From positions 1-24,752 of the forward strand of contig UQHB01000040.1 of assembly GCA_900540735.1 (NCBI GenBank): 24,752 nucleotides of DNA, written 5' to 3'. Positions 1 to 7,264 of this stretch are shown piece after piece. Position 1 is the stretch's first letter. Every line of letters starts with the position of its first letter. The translations under genes were made by a program, and so were the position numbers. The notes under the pieces were generated by a model. It saw only the letters and a list, made by a program, of their open reading frames with translations, was not told the DNA's origin and ran no database searches. Source of the stretch: an uncultured Megasphaera sp. (lineage in GTDB: Bacteria > Bacillota > Negativicutes > Veillonellales > Megasphaeraceae).

Positions 1-214
1 TTTTCGCAACTAACGCTAGTTTTTCTGCTGCCGTCCATACTTTGTTTTGCGCCTTATGGCGCAGGGCTTCCGGACCTTGCGCTTCTTCTCTCTTTGCCCA
101 TCGGCGAATCATGTCTCGAAAATGTTGGGGCTGTACTCCTTTTGGTGTCAAAGGCCAACTGCCTTGGCGATACAATGTTACGCACTGTCTTTTGTATTCA
201 TAGCTATATTTCAT
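1..214 (-). mobile_element. IS3-type transposase OrfA, 5' part only (runs off the left edge)
   Basis: The minus strand from an ATG at 214 reads 71 codons without a stop to the window edge. The peptide begins MKYSYEYKRQCVTLYRQG and continues with RDMIRRWAKRE, GPEALRHK and NKVWTAAEKLALVAK. This is the helix-turn-helix N-terminus of the small OrfA protein of IS3-group transposases, which binds the element's ends. GAAGGGGG lies 7 nt before the ATG and serves as ribosome site; it sits inside the 3' arm of a hairpin (220-254). The DDE catalytic part (OrfB) would lie to the left of the window. The outer limit of the element is not certain: a TG dinucleotide typical of IS3 ends falls at 241-242 (minus strand), but the hairpin continues to 254. 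Confidence 0.75.
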
Positions 215-219
215 GAAAA

Positions 220-254
220 TACCCCCTTCACTGGGTTGTCCAGTAAAGGGGGTA
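220..254 (-). repeat. Inverted repeat at IS end, sequestering the transposase ribosome site
   Basis: Positions 220-234 and 240-254 pair over 15 bp with one mismatch around a 5-nt loop. On the minus strand the 3' arm holds the GAAGGGGG Shine-Dalgarno of the transposase. A transcript entering from outside would fold the ribosome site into the stem, while a transcript starting inside the repeat would not. IS10 and IS50 are known to protect themselves from read-through expression this way; applying it here is inference. Confidence 0.6.
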
Positions 255-310
255 CGCATCAGATATACTATATTACGTAAGGAGTTTATATTAGAAAAGA
301 GATGATACAT

Positions 311-1861
311 ATGGGATATAATAGTTCTATCCTCAAAAGCTTAGCCCTTTTAGACTGCTTCCAATCAGACAAAGAAGAATATGGCATTAGTGACTTTGGC
401 TTGAAAGCAGGATTGCCGGAAAGTACTGTACAGCGGTTGGTCAATTCCTTGGAATTTGCAGGCCTTTTATATCAAAACCAGACGAATAAAAAATATCGCC
501 TATCTTTGCGAGCCTTGCGGCCTTTAGCGTCACAGAATGCAGCACCGCAATGGCTGGAAGCTGCAGAAAAACGAATTGCAACTCTTTCGGAAAGCTTCCC
601 ATATGTTGCTGCCAAAAGTGGCGGCGGTAGTTTTGTCATTATTTTCGCTATTATTACGTGTGTTATTGCCATTCCGGCAGGCTTGAGGGAACTAGCTTTT
701 GCACGCAAAATGAAAGCAGGGCCTATTGTCTCGTTTCAACGGATTTTAGCTGATAAAGGGCCCATTAAGCATGTGGGCTGGATTTTTCCCTTTATTCCGC
801 TCGGCGTCAATATGTATTACTTAGTCGTCGTCTCTTGGACTTTAGTCTATACTATTTATTCAATTACGAGTGGCGATGCGATTATGGCCGACCCAGTAAC
901 GTTTTTTCACGACTTTGAAAGTAACAAATTAGGGATTTTTGCGTGGACCTTGGCAATCGTTTGTGCTGTATCATTTATTTACTTAAAAGGGATTCAAGGA
1001 GGGATTGAATGGTTTTGCAAGTTTTGTATTCCCTTGCATTACATCATCCTCTTTTCCTTAGTGGCCATTGTCTTAATGCTTCCAGGTGTAGAAAAAGGAC
1101 TGGCTGTCTTTGTCAAGCCTGAGTGGAACTCTTTTTGGGACCCTTCTATTTGGGCGCGCGCTGCTGGGATGGCCCTCTTTGCCGTCGGGATTGGGCCGGC
1201 CTTCTTAATGTCGTATGGCTCGCACCTACCGGAAAATTCTGATATTACGATGGATTTCTTCACCGTTGCTATGTGGAATTTATTTGGCTGTATTTTATCG
1301 GGGCTCGTCGTGATTCCGGCAGTCGTTGCCTTTGGCTTGGATTTACAGTCTGGCCCGGATTTGACGTACATTACACTGCCCTTTATTTTTGCTAAATTGC
1401 CCTTTTCTAATCTCATTGCTTTTGCCTTCTTCTTTGCCATGATGTTAGGCGGATTATCTGCAGGCGTAGCGAATTTAGAAAATTCTGTTGTTACTTTTAG
1501 CGATGCCTTAGGGTGGAGCCGCAAAAAGACGATTATCGTCGTAGCTACAGCAACGGCCTTAGGGAGTATTCCTTGTATTTGGAGCAGTGCATTCCTTGAA
1601 AAATTTGATTTTCTCATCGGTGACATTGGCTATACGCTGACGGCGTTATTGATGGCTGGTATTTTAGCGTGGTATGTAGGGGCCAAAAAGATTCGTATCG
1701 AATGGCTCATGTCGGGGAGCAGCATTCACTTAGGCAGGGCTTTTGATGTGATTTATAAGTGGATTGTGGTGCCCTTACTATTATTTTTATGTCCCAGTAG
1801 CAACATTTATGGTATACTATACATACATACTATGATGCTTTTATGTAAGGAGAAATTATGA
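311..1861 (+). CDS. IclR-type HTH domain fused to a truncated Na+:neurotransmitter-type symporter (likely deletion fusion)
   Basis: Codons 1 to about 95 are an IclR-family winged helix: ILKSLALLDCFQ, then LPESTVQRLVNSLEFAGLL, then NKKYRLSLRAL. The IclR ligand-binding domain is missing. At about nt 590-600 the frame enters an NSS/SNF symporter in the middle of TM1 (FPYVAAKSGGGSF), followed by about ten hydrophobic segments. The first half of NSS TM1, which supplies Na+ and substrate ligands in LeuT, is absent, so transport is doubtful. ATG 311 is preferred over ATG 302 because AAAAGAG lies about 9 nt upstream of it. The C-terminus (after VVPLLLFL) looks atypical and overlaps the promoter of the next gene. 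The gene overlaps the nitroreductase start by one base. I read it as a remnant of two adjacent genes joined in frame by a deletion. A functional membrane-tethered regulator is a remote alternative. Confidence 0.8.
   Translation: MGYNSSILKSLALLDCFQSDKEEYGISDFGLKAGLPESTVQRLVNSLEFAGLLYQNQTNKKYRLSLRALRPLASQNAAPQWLEAAEKRIATLSESFPYVAAKSGGGSFVIIFAIITCVIAIPAGLRELAFARKMKAGPIVSFQRILADKGPIKHVGWIFPFIPLGVNMYYLVVVSWTLVYTIYSITSGDAIMADPVTFFHDFESNKLGIFAWTLAIVCAVSFIYLKGIQGGIEWFCKFCIPLHYIILFSLVAIVLMLPGVEKGLAVFVKPEWNSFWDPSIWARAAGMALFAVGIGPAFLMSYGSHLPENSDITMDFFTVAMWNLFGCILSGLVVIPAVVAFGLDLQSGPDLTYITLPFIFAKLPFSNLIAFAFFFAMMLGGLSAGVANLENSVVTFSDALGWSRKKTIIVVATATALGSIPCIWSSAFLEKFDFLIGDIGYTLTALLMAGILAWYVGAKKIRIEWLMSGSSIHLGRAFDVIYKWIVVPLLLFLCPSSNIYGILYIHTMMLLCKEKL
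1810..1818 (+). promoter_or_regulatory. Extended -10 promoter for nitroreductase/fumC cluster
   Basis: TGGTATACT is a perfect TGn-extended -10, about 42 bp before the nitroreductase start and inside the 3' end of the fusion gene. No good -35 is visible at 17 bp. It would give the downstream genes transcription independent of the damaged upstream gene. Confidence 0.5.
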
Positions 1862-2373
1862 TGAGTTTTTTAGACTTAGCAACAAAACGGTATTCGTGCA
1901 AAAAATTTAATGGACAACAAGTAACGAAAGAACAGTTGGATGCGATTTTAAAAGCAGGGCAGGCTGCACCGACAGCAAAAAACAATCAGCCCCAACATAT
2001 TTACGTCGTCCAAAGCGAAGCTGGCTTTGCCCATATTGATCAGGCTACGCCATGCCGTTACGGCGCGCAGACAGTTTTAGTCGTGGCCTATGATAAAACC
2101 AATGTCTTTACCTATCCAGGCGGAGCAAAAACATCTGGTGCTGAAGATGCAGCCATTGTAGCGACACACATGATGCTTGCTGCGGCCGATATTGGTGTTG
2201 ATACGTGCTGGATTAACTTCTTTGACCCGGCAAAATTGGCTGCTGCATTGCAGCTTCCGGAACAAGAAGAAATTGTCATGCTCTTAGACGTAGGCTTTGC
2301 TGCACCAGAAGGTAAACCGCTGCCCAATCATTTCAGCCGCAAAGACTTGAGCGAAACAGTAACCTATTTATAA
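1861..2373 (+). CDS. Nitroreductase-family flavoprotein
   Basis: About 170 residues, the usual size of a short nitroreductase-family protein. These are FMN-binding NAD(P)H oxidoreductases of the cytoplasm, and the true substrate cannot be told from sequence. The N-terminal block FLDLATKRYSCKKFNGQQVT followed by ILKAGQAAPTAKNNQPQ is the phosphate/FMN-binding signature of the family. The middle AEDAAIVATHMMLAAADIGVDTCWINF is the core helix and strand around the flavin, and the C-terminus holds the LDVGFA strand. AAGGAG at 1847-1852 lies 8 nt from ATG 1861 and 5 nt from ATG 1858; either start is possible. Its stop codon overlaps the Shine-Dalgarno of fumC, so the two are translated from one message. 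Confidence 0.85.
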   Translation: MSFLDLATKRYSCKKFNGQQVTKEQLDAILKAGQAAPTAKNNQPQHIYVVQSEAGFAHIDQATPCRYGAQTVLVVAYDKTNVFTYPGGAKTSGAEDAAIVATHMMLAAADIGVDTCWINFFDPAKLAAALQLPEQEEIVMLLDVGFAAPEGKPLPNHFSRKDLSETVTYL

Positions 2374-2386
2374 GGAGCGTGACGAC

Positions 2387-3772
2387 GTGACATATCGCAT
2401 AGAAAAAGACTCGTTAGGCGAAGTAAAGGTACCGGCTGATAAATTATGGGGTGCCCAGACGCAGCGCAGTTTGGAAAATTTCCGTATTGGTACAGAAAAA
2501 ATTCCACCAGAAATGGTGTCTATCTTTGGGTATATTAAAAAAGCTGCGGCCCTTACGAATCAAGAATTAGGTGTACTCGATAGCGAACGGGCGCATGCTA
2601 TCGTCCGTGCTTGTGACGATATTTTAGCTGGCAAATTAGACGGCAATTTCCCACTTTCCGTCTGGATGACCGGCAGTGGCACGCAGTTTAACATGAATAT
2701 GAACGAAGTCATTGCCCATCGGGCCATGGATATTTTACAGGCCGAAGGAAAAGACCTTGCCGTTCATCCTAATGACCATGTCAATCGCTCCCAAAGCTCG
2801 AATGATACGTTCCCGACAGCTCTCTATGTAGTGACGAAGCTCTTGCTGACACAGCAATTATTCCCGGCACTGACGGCATTACAACAGGCTATTCAAGAAA
2901 AGTCTGCAGCGTACTATGAAATCGTTAAAATTGGCCGGACCCATCTCCAAGATGCTACGCCTATTACGCTGGGCCAAGAAATGAGCGGCTGGTCTCGATC
3001 TCTTGAACGAGACGGTGAAATGCTCCGTGCAAGCATGTCGTATCTCTCCGATTTAGCCATGGGCGGGACTGCTGTAGGCACAGGGATTAATTGTCCTCGT
3101 GGCTTTGACACCCAATTTGCCCGTACCTTAAGTATCTTGACGGGAACGGAATTTAAGACAGCCCCGAACAAATTCCAGGCTCTTACGAGCAAAGCTGAAC
3201 TGATGACCGTCCACGGTGTGCTCAAAGCCTTAGCCGCGGACTTGATGAAAATCGCTAACGACGTGCGCTGGCTCGCTTCTGGCCCTCGCTGCGGTATTGG
3301 CGAAATCACGATTCCGGCAAATGAACCGGGCAGCTCCATTATGCCGTCTAAAGTCAACCCAACGCAGTGCGAAGCCTTGACCATGGTGGCTGCACAAGTC
3401 ATGGGGAACGACACGACCATCGGCATTGCTGCGAGCCAAGGCAATTTCCAGCTCAATGTGTATATGCCGGTTATGGCGTATAATATGATTCAGTCCATTC
3501 GCATTCTAGCCGATGGAATGGATTCGTTTCGCAACCATTGCGTCGTTGGCATTACACCTAATTACGATAAAATCCAAGAAAATGTAGAAAAATCCCTTAT
3601 CCTCGTCACGGCCTTAGTCCCTGTCATTGGCTATGATAAAGCTTGCACCATTGCCAAACGAGCTACTGCAGAAGGGAAAACACTGCGTGAAGTCGCCTTA
3701 GAAACGGGTTGGCTCACGGGAGAAGACTTTGATAAAGCCATGAATTTGCAGAAAATGGTAGGGCTCCAGTAG
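2387..3772 (+). CDS. fumC: Class II fumarate hydratase
   Basis: The 461-residue protein matches FumC length (467 in E. coli). It interconverts fumarate and L-malate without an iron-sulfur cluster, in the cytoplasm as a homotetramer. Diagnostic blocks appear in order: LWGAQTQRSLENF, TGSGTQ at about 95-100, HVNRSQSSNDTFPTA (about 131-145), GRTHLQDATPITLGQE with the catalytic His (about 184-199), and the superfamily signature GSSIMPSKVNP (about 315-325). The set separates it from aspartase and argininosuccinate lyase. It starts at GTG 2387 with AAGGAG 9 nt upstream, overlapping the stop of the nitroreductase. Residue 101 is Phe where FumC proteins I know have Ser or Thr, and Met replaces Gln in the preceding WQTGSG block. 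azlC follows with no gap. Confidence 0.95.
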   Translation: MTYRIEKDSLGEVKVPADKLWGAQTQRSLENFRIGTEKIPPEMVSIFGYIKKAAALTNQELGVLDSERAHAIVRACDDILAGKLDGNFPLSVWMTGSGTQFNMNMNEVIAHRAMDILQAEGKDLAVHPNDHVNRSQSSNDTFPTALYVVTKLLLTQQLFPALTALQQAIQEKSAAYYEIVKIGRTHLQDATPITLGQEMSGWSRSLERDGEMLRASMSYLSDLAMGGTAVGTGINCPRGFDTQFARTLSILTGTEFKTAPNKFQALTSKAELMTVHGVLKALAADLMKIANDVRWLASGPRCGIGEITIPANEPGSSIMPSKVNPTQCEALTMVAAQVMGNDTTIGIAASQGNFQLNVYMPVMAYNMIQSIRILADGMDSFRNHCVVGITPNYDKIQENVEKSLILVTALVPVIGYDKACTIAKRATAEGKTLREVALETGWLTGEDFDKAMNLQKMVGLQ

Positions 3773-4492
3773 ATGACCTATAGTACACAACATCCTGTGC
3801 GCTATGCCTTGCGCACAGCCTTTCCGTATACGCTGCCTATTTTTGCAGGCTTTTGGTTCATTGGCTTAGCCTATGGTATGTACATGCATGTCTCTGGCTT
3901 TAGCGTGTGGTATACCTTGGCTATGAGCATGACTATCTTTGCAGGGAGTTTAGAATTTATTGCCGTATCTATGCTGCTGTCGCCTTTTGCACCGCTTCAG
4001 ACCATCATTGTGGCCTTGATGGTGCAGGCACGGCACTTGTTTTACGGCATTTCCATGCTCGATAAATATAAACACACAGGCTGGAAAAAGCCCTTCCTCA
4101 TCTTTGGCTTATGTGACGAAACGTTCAGCATTAACTATACGGCACAAGTTCCAGCTGATGTCGATAAAGGGTGGTTTTATCTCTTTGTAGCCTTTTTAAA
4201 TTACTCCTATTGGGTCAGCGGTGCCGTCATGGGAAACTTAGCAGGCCAGCTTTTGGCGTTTAATATGAAAGGGTTGGATTTTGTCATGACTGCCATGTTT
4301 GTAGCCATCTTTATGGAACAATGGATGAATGATGGGTTTCATAGCAGTACATGGATTGGCCTTGCAGCCAGTGTCCTTTGCCTCTTTGTCTTTGGCCCCA
4401 ATGACTTTATGATTCCAACGATGGTTTGTATTCTCGTCGTGCTCACAGCTTGGCGTAAGTCGTTAGAACGAAAGGTAGGGAAGGGGGCATGA
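3773..4492 (+). CDS. azlC: Branched-chain amino acid exporter, large subunit (AzlC)
   Basis: The 239-residue hydrophobic protein has about six membrane segments. AzlC features are visible: the start RYALRTAFPYTLPIFAGF, then AGSLEFIAVSMLL, and the block QARHLFYGISML near residue 85. Together with AzlD it exports branched-chain amino acids or azaleucine across the cytoplasmic membrane. Translation starts on the base after the fumC stop, so it depends on coupling or on a site within fumC. It overlaps azlD by 4 nt (ATGA), the usual arrangement for the pair. Confidence 0.9.
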   Translation: MTYSTQHPVRYALRTAFPYTLPIFAGFWFIGLAYGMYMHVSGFSVWYTLAMSMTIFAGSLEFIAVSMLLSPFAPLQTIIVALMVQARHLFYGISMLDKYKHTGWKKPFLIFGLCDETFSINYTAQVPADVDKGWFYLFVAFLNYSYWVSGAVMGNLAGQLLAFNMKGLDFVMTAMFVAIFMEQWMNDGFHSSTWIGLAASVLCLFVFGPNDFMIPTMVCILVVLTAWRKSLERKVGKGA

Positions 4493-4827
4493 TGTCTCTA
4501 TCAGAACAAATGATTACTATTGCCCTTTGCGTCGTGGCGACAGTGAGTATGCGGCTTTTGCCTTTCGTTGCTTTTCGGGCGAACAAGCCGACACCACAAT
4601 ACATTCAATATCTTGGCAAAGTCCTGCCAGGTGCTGTTTTTAGCATGCTCGTCGTTTACTGTCTGCGCCATGTCGATGTAAGTAGCAGTGCTCACGGTCT
4701 GCCGGAATTCATTTCTGTTTTTGTGACGATTGCGCTCCATCGGTGGAAACGGCATTTCCTCATATCCATTGCAGGCGGTACGCTTTGCTATATGCTCTTA
4801 GTTCAATATGTATTTACTAAATTGTAA
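4489..4827 (+). CDS. azlD: Branched-chain amino acid exporter, small subunit (AzlD)
   Basis: The 112-residue protein has about four hydrophobic stretches. It shows the AzlD pattern: an early TM segment ending in MRLLPF, then a polar loop, PGAVFSMLVVYCL in the middle, and a C-terminal TM segment preceded by a basic stretch (LHRWKRHFLISIAGGT). It is the partner of the upstream AzlC. Its stop codon lies inside a palindrome at 4818-4842, which may close the operon or act as an operator for hpf. Confidence 0.85.
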   Translation: MMSLSEQMITIALCVVATVSMRLLPFVAFRANKPTPQYIQYLGKVLPGAVFSMLVVYCLRHVDVSSSAHGLPEFISVFVTIALHRWKRHFLISIAGGTLCYMLLVQYVFTKL

Positions 4828-4842
4828 ATTTTTTACAATTTA
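4818..4842. promoter_or_regulatory. A+T palindrome between azlD and hpf (operator candidate)
   Basis: TAAATTGTAAA and TTTACAATTTA are exact inverse complements of 11 bp around a 3-bp TTT centre. The core TTGT...ACAA resembles Rex-type operators, but its 17-bp length is one less than the 18-bp Rex site. It lies about 45 bp upstream of the likely hpf promoter. There is too little G+C for a conventional terminator. Confidence 0.4.
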
Positions 4843-4861
4843 CTGAAATAAAAAGAAGGAC

Positions 4862-4893
4862 TTTCCATTCGTTCGTAGAATTTTATATATATA
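4862..4893 (+). promoter_or_regulatory. Probable hpf promoter and leader
   Basis: TTTCCA (4862-4867) lies 16-18 bp from an alternating TATATATATAAG stretch, a plausible but ambiguous -10. The following 75-nt leader has a small nested hairpin (GAAC GGC ATT GCC ... GTTC) and no RNA class I recognise. Confidence 0.35.
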
Positions 4894-4968
4894 AGAGAAG
4901 CAACGAAGACGAACGGCATTGCCACTGTTCCTCGGGGGCTGTTTCTCCACGAAAGGAAGGGATGTTTT

Positions 4969-5496
4969 ATGGCAACAATCGTTAGAGGTAAGAATTTAGA
5001 TGTTACACCGGCTCTGAAAGATTATGTAGTAAAACAAGAAAAGAAAATTACGAAGTACTTTGATAGCGAAGTCAACGTACAGGCTATGCTTTCTGTAGAA
5101 AAAGATCGGCAAATTGCAGAAATTACAGCAAAAGTAGACGGTGTCGTACTCCGTGGCGTAGAATCGAATGCGGATATGTATGCAGCGATTGATTTAGTCT
5201 ATGATAAACTGGTGCGCCAGATTCATAAATACAAAACCAAAATTGCTCGTCGTATGAAAAACGAAAATACCTTCAAAGCTGATTTAGTACAAGGCACAAC
5301 GGAACCGGAAGAAAAATTCGAAATCGCCAGAGTGAAAAAATTTGCAGCTCGCCCAATGGACGTAGAAGAAGCGATTTTGCAAATGAATTTGGTTGGTCAC
5401 GATTTCTTCGTCTTCCTCAATGCAGAAACAGATACGATTAACGTCGTGTACAAACGGAAACACGGCAAGTATGGTATTATTGAACCGGAAATGTAA
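4969..5496 (+). CDS. hpf: Ribosome hibernation promoting factor, long form
   Basis: The 175-residue protein has two parts. Residues 1 to about 100 are the S30AE/YfiA fold (IVRGKNLDVTPALKDYV, then EITAKVDGVVLRG and DMYAAIDLVYDKLVRQIHKYK), which sits in the mRNA/tRNA channel of the 30S subunit. Residues about 120-174 are the long-HPF tail (VKKFAARPMDVEEAILQMNL, GHDFFVFLN, INVVYKRKHGKYGIIEPE), which dimerises two ribosomes into inactive 100S particles. The spacer between them is charged. It starts at ATG 4969 behind AAGGAAGGG. It stands alone between azlD and a terminator. In most bacteria hpf is induced by starvation or (p)ppGpp, which fits the convergent ppx/gppA gene. Confidence 0.95.
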   Translation: MATIVRGKNLDVTPALKDYVVKQEKKITKYFDSEVNVQAMLSVEKDRQIAEITAKVDGVVLRGVESNADMYAAIDLVYDKLVRQIHKYKTKIARRMKNENTFKADLVQGTTEPEEKFEIARVKKFAARPMDVEEAILQMNLVGHDFFVFLNAETDTINVVYKRKHGKYGIIEPEM

Positions 5497-5539
5497 GACC
5501 CTAGTCGTGCTCATAGGTTGCGACATGCAGCCCTAATAC

Positions 5540-5578
5540 AAAAGGACTTACGATTACAATGTAGTCGTAAGTCCTTTT
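5540..5578. terminator. Bidirectional terminator between hpf and ppx/gppA
   Basis: AAAAGGACTTACGA (5540-5553) pairs exactly with TCGTAAGTCCTTTT (5565-5578). The 11 bases between extend the stem by four more pairs, one of them G-U, leaving a 3-nt loop. There are T runs on both strands, so it serves both convergent genes. Confidence 0.9.
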
Positions 5579-5589
5579 TGCGGATGTCC

Positions 5590-7122
5590 TTATTTCCAAA
5601 CTAATAAGAGAGACGCACCAAATTCTTTCTTAAATTGCTTGGTCAGTTGTTTCATTTCGTAGTCTGCTGCGTTGTATGTCGAGCCGGGCTTTGTTTCGAT
5701 GACCATGACGACGACGTTTTCGGCAATGGTTACATCAATGTTTTTGACGATGCGTTCGTACGTTAAGTCCGAAGCTTCAGCCAGTGCCAAGAGCGTCGAC
5801 AACTGGCGAATCATAGTCCAATCATCAGCTGTAGCCATCATAGCATAGCGATAAGCACGCATGATTTTCCGGCTAATCCCGTGATGGAAGCCGGCAATGA
5901 AGCCGCAAATCATTTGTTCCCGATGGGTCAGGCCATAGAGCGGCGCATGGGCAATCATGAAGGCCGAGTGCCGGGCATGGTCGTAGAAGTTAATGATTTT
6001 CCCTACATCATGGAGGCGCGCTGCGGTCTGGAGCAAAATGCGTTCGCGGTCGCCGTAATGATGGAGGGCTTTTAATTTATTAAAGAGCAGCGTCGAAATA
6101 CGTGTAACTTGTTCGTAATGGGGCACGTTGATGACATTGCCGAGTGTACCGATGAAGTTATGGACACTAAAGTCAAGGATGTCATCAAATTGCGGTTTCG
6201 GCAAGTGGAAATGTTTGGCATAGTATTCAAAGAATAAGCCTTCGCGCAGACCACAGCCGCTGACGGTCAAATCGAGGCTGCCTGTCAGATTGAAAATCGT
6301 CTTGATGACAATGGCACCGGCTACGATTAAGTCCGCCCGTTCTGCTGAAAGACCGGGAATCTTTTTGCGGTTCGTACTAGTTCGCGTCGTAATTTCCGTG
6401 TATAAATCATTAAATCCTTCAAGGGGAATAATGTAATTATGGATTTTGGAAAATTCATAATTCGACGCGCGCTGGCTCATTTTGGCAAAGTTACGGGCTG
6501 TGCCGCCAATGCCGACAAGAGGTATATCAATGTCTTTGAGCCATGATACAGCAGATAATTTTTTGCGTACGTACTTCATACATTCTTGTACTGTATCAGG
6601 CGAAACATTGCCTTGCATACCAAATCGTTCAGTCAGTGTAACTGCACCGAGAGGAATGGACAAGGAATGAAGAGGCTCACCATTTTGGACGAGTGTCAAT
6701 TCTACACTGGCACCGCCTAAGTCGAAAATCAAGAAATTCTTCATGGCAATCGTGTTAATCACGCCAAGATACCCTAAGTATGCTTCCCGTTCACCGGAAA
6801 TGACGTTCATTTCAATGCCTGTTTCTTCTTTAATCCGTTTGAGGAAGGACGCGCCGTTTTCTGCATTTCGCGCAGCTGCTGTAGCGACAGCCATGCAGGT
6901 CGGGATTTCCATGACTTCCATAATGTGTTTATACACTTTTAGGCATGTCATGGCACGGTCCATACCGTCTTCACTAAGTTTGCCCGTTTTGTTCAGGCCT
7001 TGCCCCAGTCGGATCGCTTCTTTTTCTTGATAGAGAAGGGAATAGGACTGGTTGTCATTGATTTGCATGGCCACAAAGCGGATCGAGTTAGAACCCATGT
7101 CGATAATGGCTAACTTTTCCAT
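5590..7122 (-). CDS. ppx: Ppx/GppA phosphatase with HD domain
   Basis: A protein of about 510 residues of the exopolyphosphatase/guanosine pentaphosphatase family, cleaving polyphosphate and/or pppGpp. The actin-like N-terminal half shows the nucleotide-binding motifs IIDMGSNSIRF (about residues 6-16), ATAAARNAENG, SGEREAYLGYLGVI and FDLGGASVEL. The C-terminal half has an HD hydrolase-like module with LHDVGK near residue 370. The third Gly of the usual DxGGGS is Ala here. The start is placed at ATG 7122, preceded by ATGAGG, rather than at an ATG four codons upstream that has no ribosome site. TATAAT at 7166-7171 (complement) is the likely -10. Polyphosphatase and pppGppase cannot be separated by sequence alone; ppx is a family label. 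Confidence 0.88.
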   Translation of the reverse strand: MEKLAIIDMGSNSIRFVAMQINDNQSYSLLYQEKEAIRLGQGLNKTGKLSEDGMDRAMTCLKVYKHIMEVMEIPTCMAVATAAARNAENGASFLKRIKEETGIEMNVISGEREAYLGYLGVINTIAMKNFLIFDLGGASVELTLVQNGEPLHSLSIPLGAVTLTERFGMQGNVSPDTVQECMKYVRKKLSAVSWLKDIDIPLVGIGGTARNFAKMSQRASNYEFSKIHNYIIPLEGFNDLYTEITTRTSTNRKKIPGLSAERADLIVAGAIVIKTIFNLTGSLDLTVSGCGLREGLFFEYYAKHFHLPKPQFDDILDFSVHNFIGTLGNVINVPHYEQVTRISTLLFNKLKALHHYGDRERILLQTAARLHDVGKIINFYDHARHSAFMIAHAPLYGLTHREQMICGFIAGFHHGISRKIMRAYRYAMMATADDWTMIRQLSTLLALAEASDLTYERIVKNIDVTIAENVVVMVIETKPGSTYNAADYEMKQLTKQFKKEFGASLLLVWK

Positions 7123-7165
7123 TGTATACCTCATTTCTTTTCTGTATATTTTTGCTTTTCATCTT

Positions 7166-7171
7166 ATTATA
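7166..7171 (-). promoter_or_regulatory. -10 box for ppx/gppA
   Basis: The complement reads TATAAT, about 44 bp before the ppx start codon. No matching -35 is seen at 16-18 bp, so the assignment is tentative. Confidence 0.4.
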
Positions 7172-7264
7172 CAACAGTTTTGGCATATCTTCTCTAGTTT
7201 TTTGCAGAATTGAAAAATTTTCTACATACATAGAACAAAAATATCCATGAGGTAACAATGCTGC

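Noticed and set aside
47..280. 77-codon plus-strand ORF at the left edge
   Set aside because: It lies antisense to the recognisable transposase OrfA start and has no family resemblance.
1039..1626. 195-codon minus-strand ORF
   Set aside because: Antisense shadow of the symporter; basic, low-complexity composition and no ribosome site.
4818..4842. Intrinsic terminator for azlD
   Set aside because: The stem is nearly all A-T and not followed by a T tract in the right place; an operator reading is preferred.
4894..4968. raiA-type structured RNA in the hpf leader
   Set aside because: The leader is only about 75 nt, much shorter than the raiA motif as I recall it, and no matching architecture is seen.
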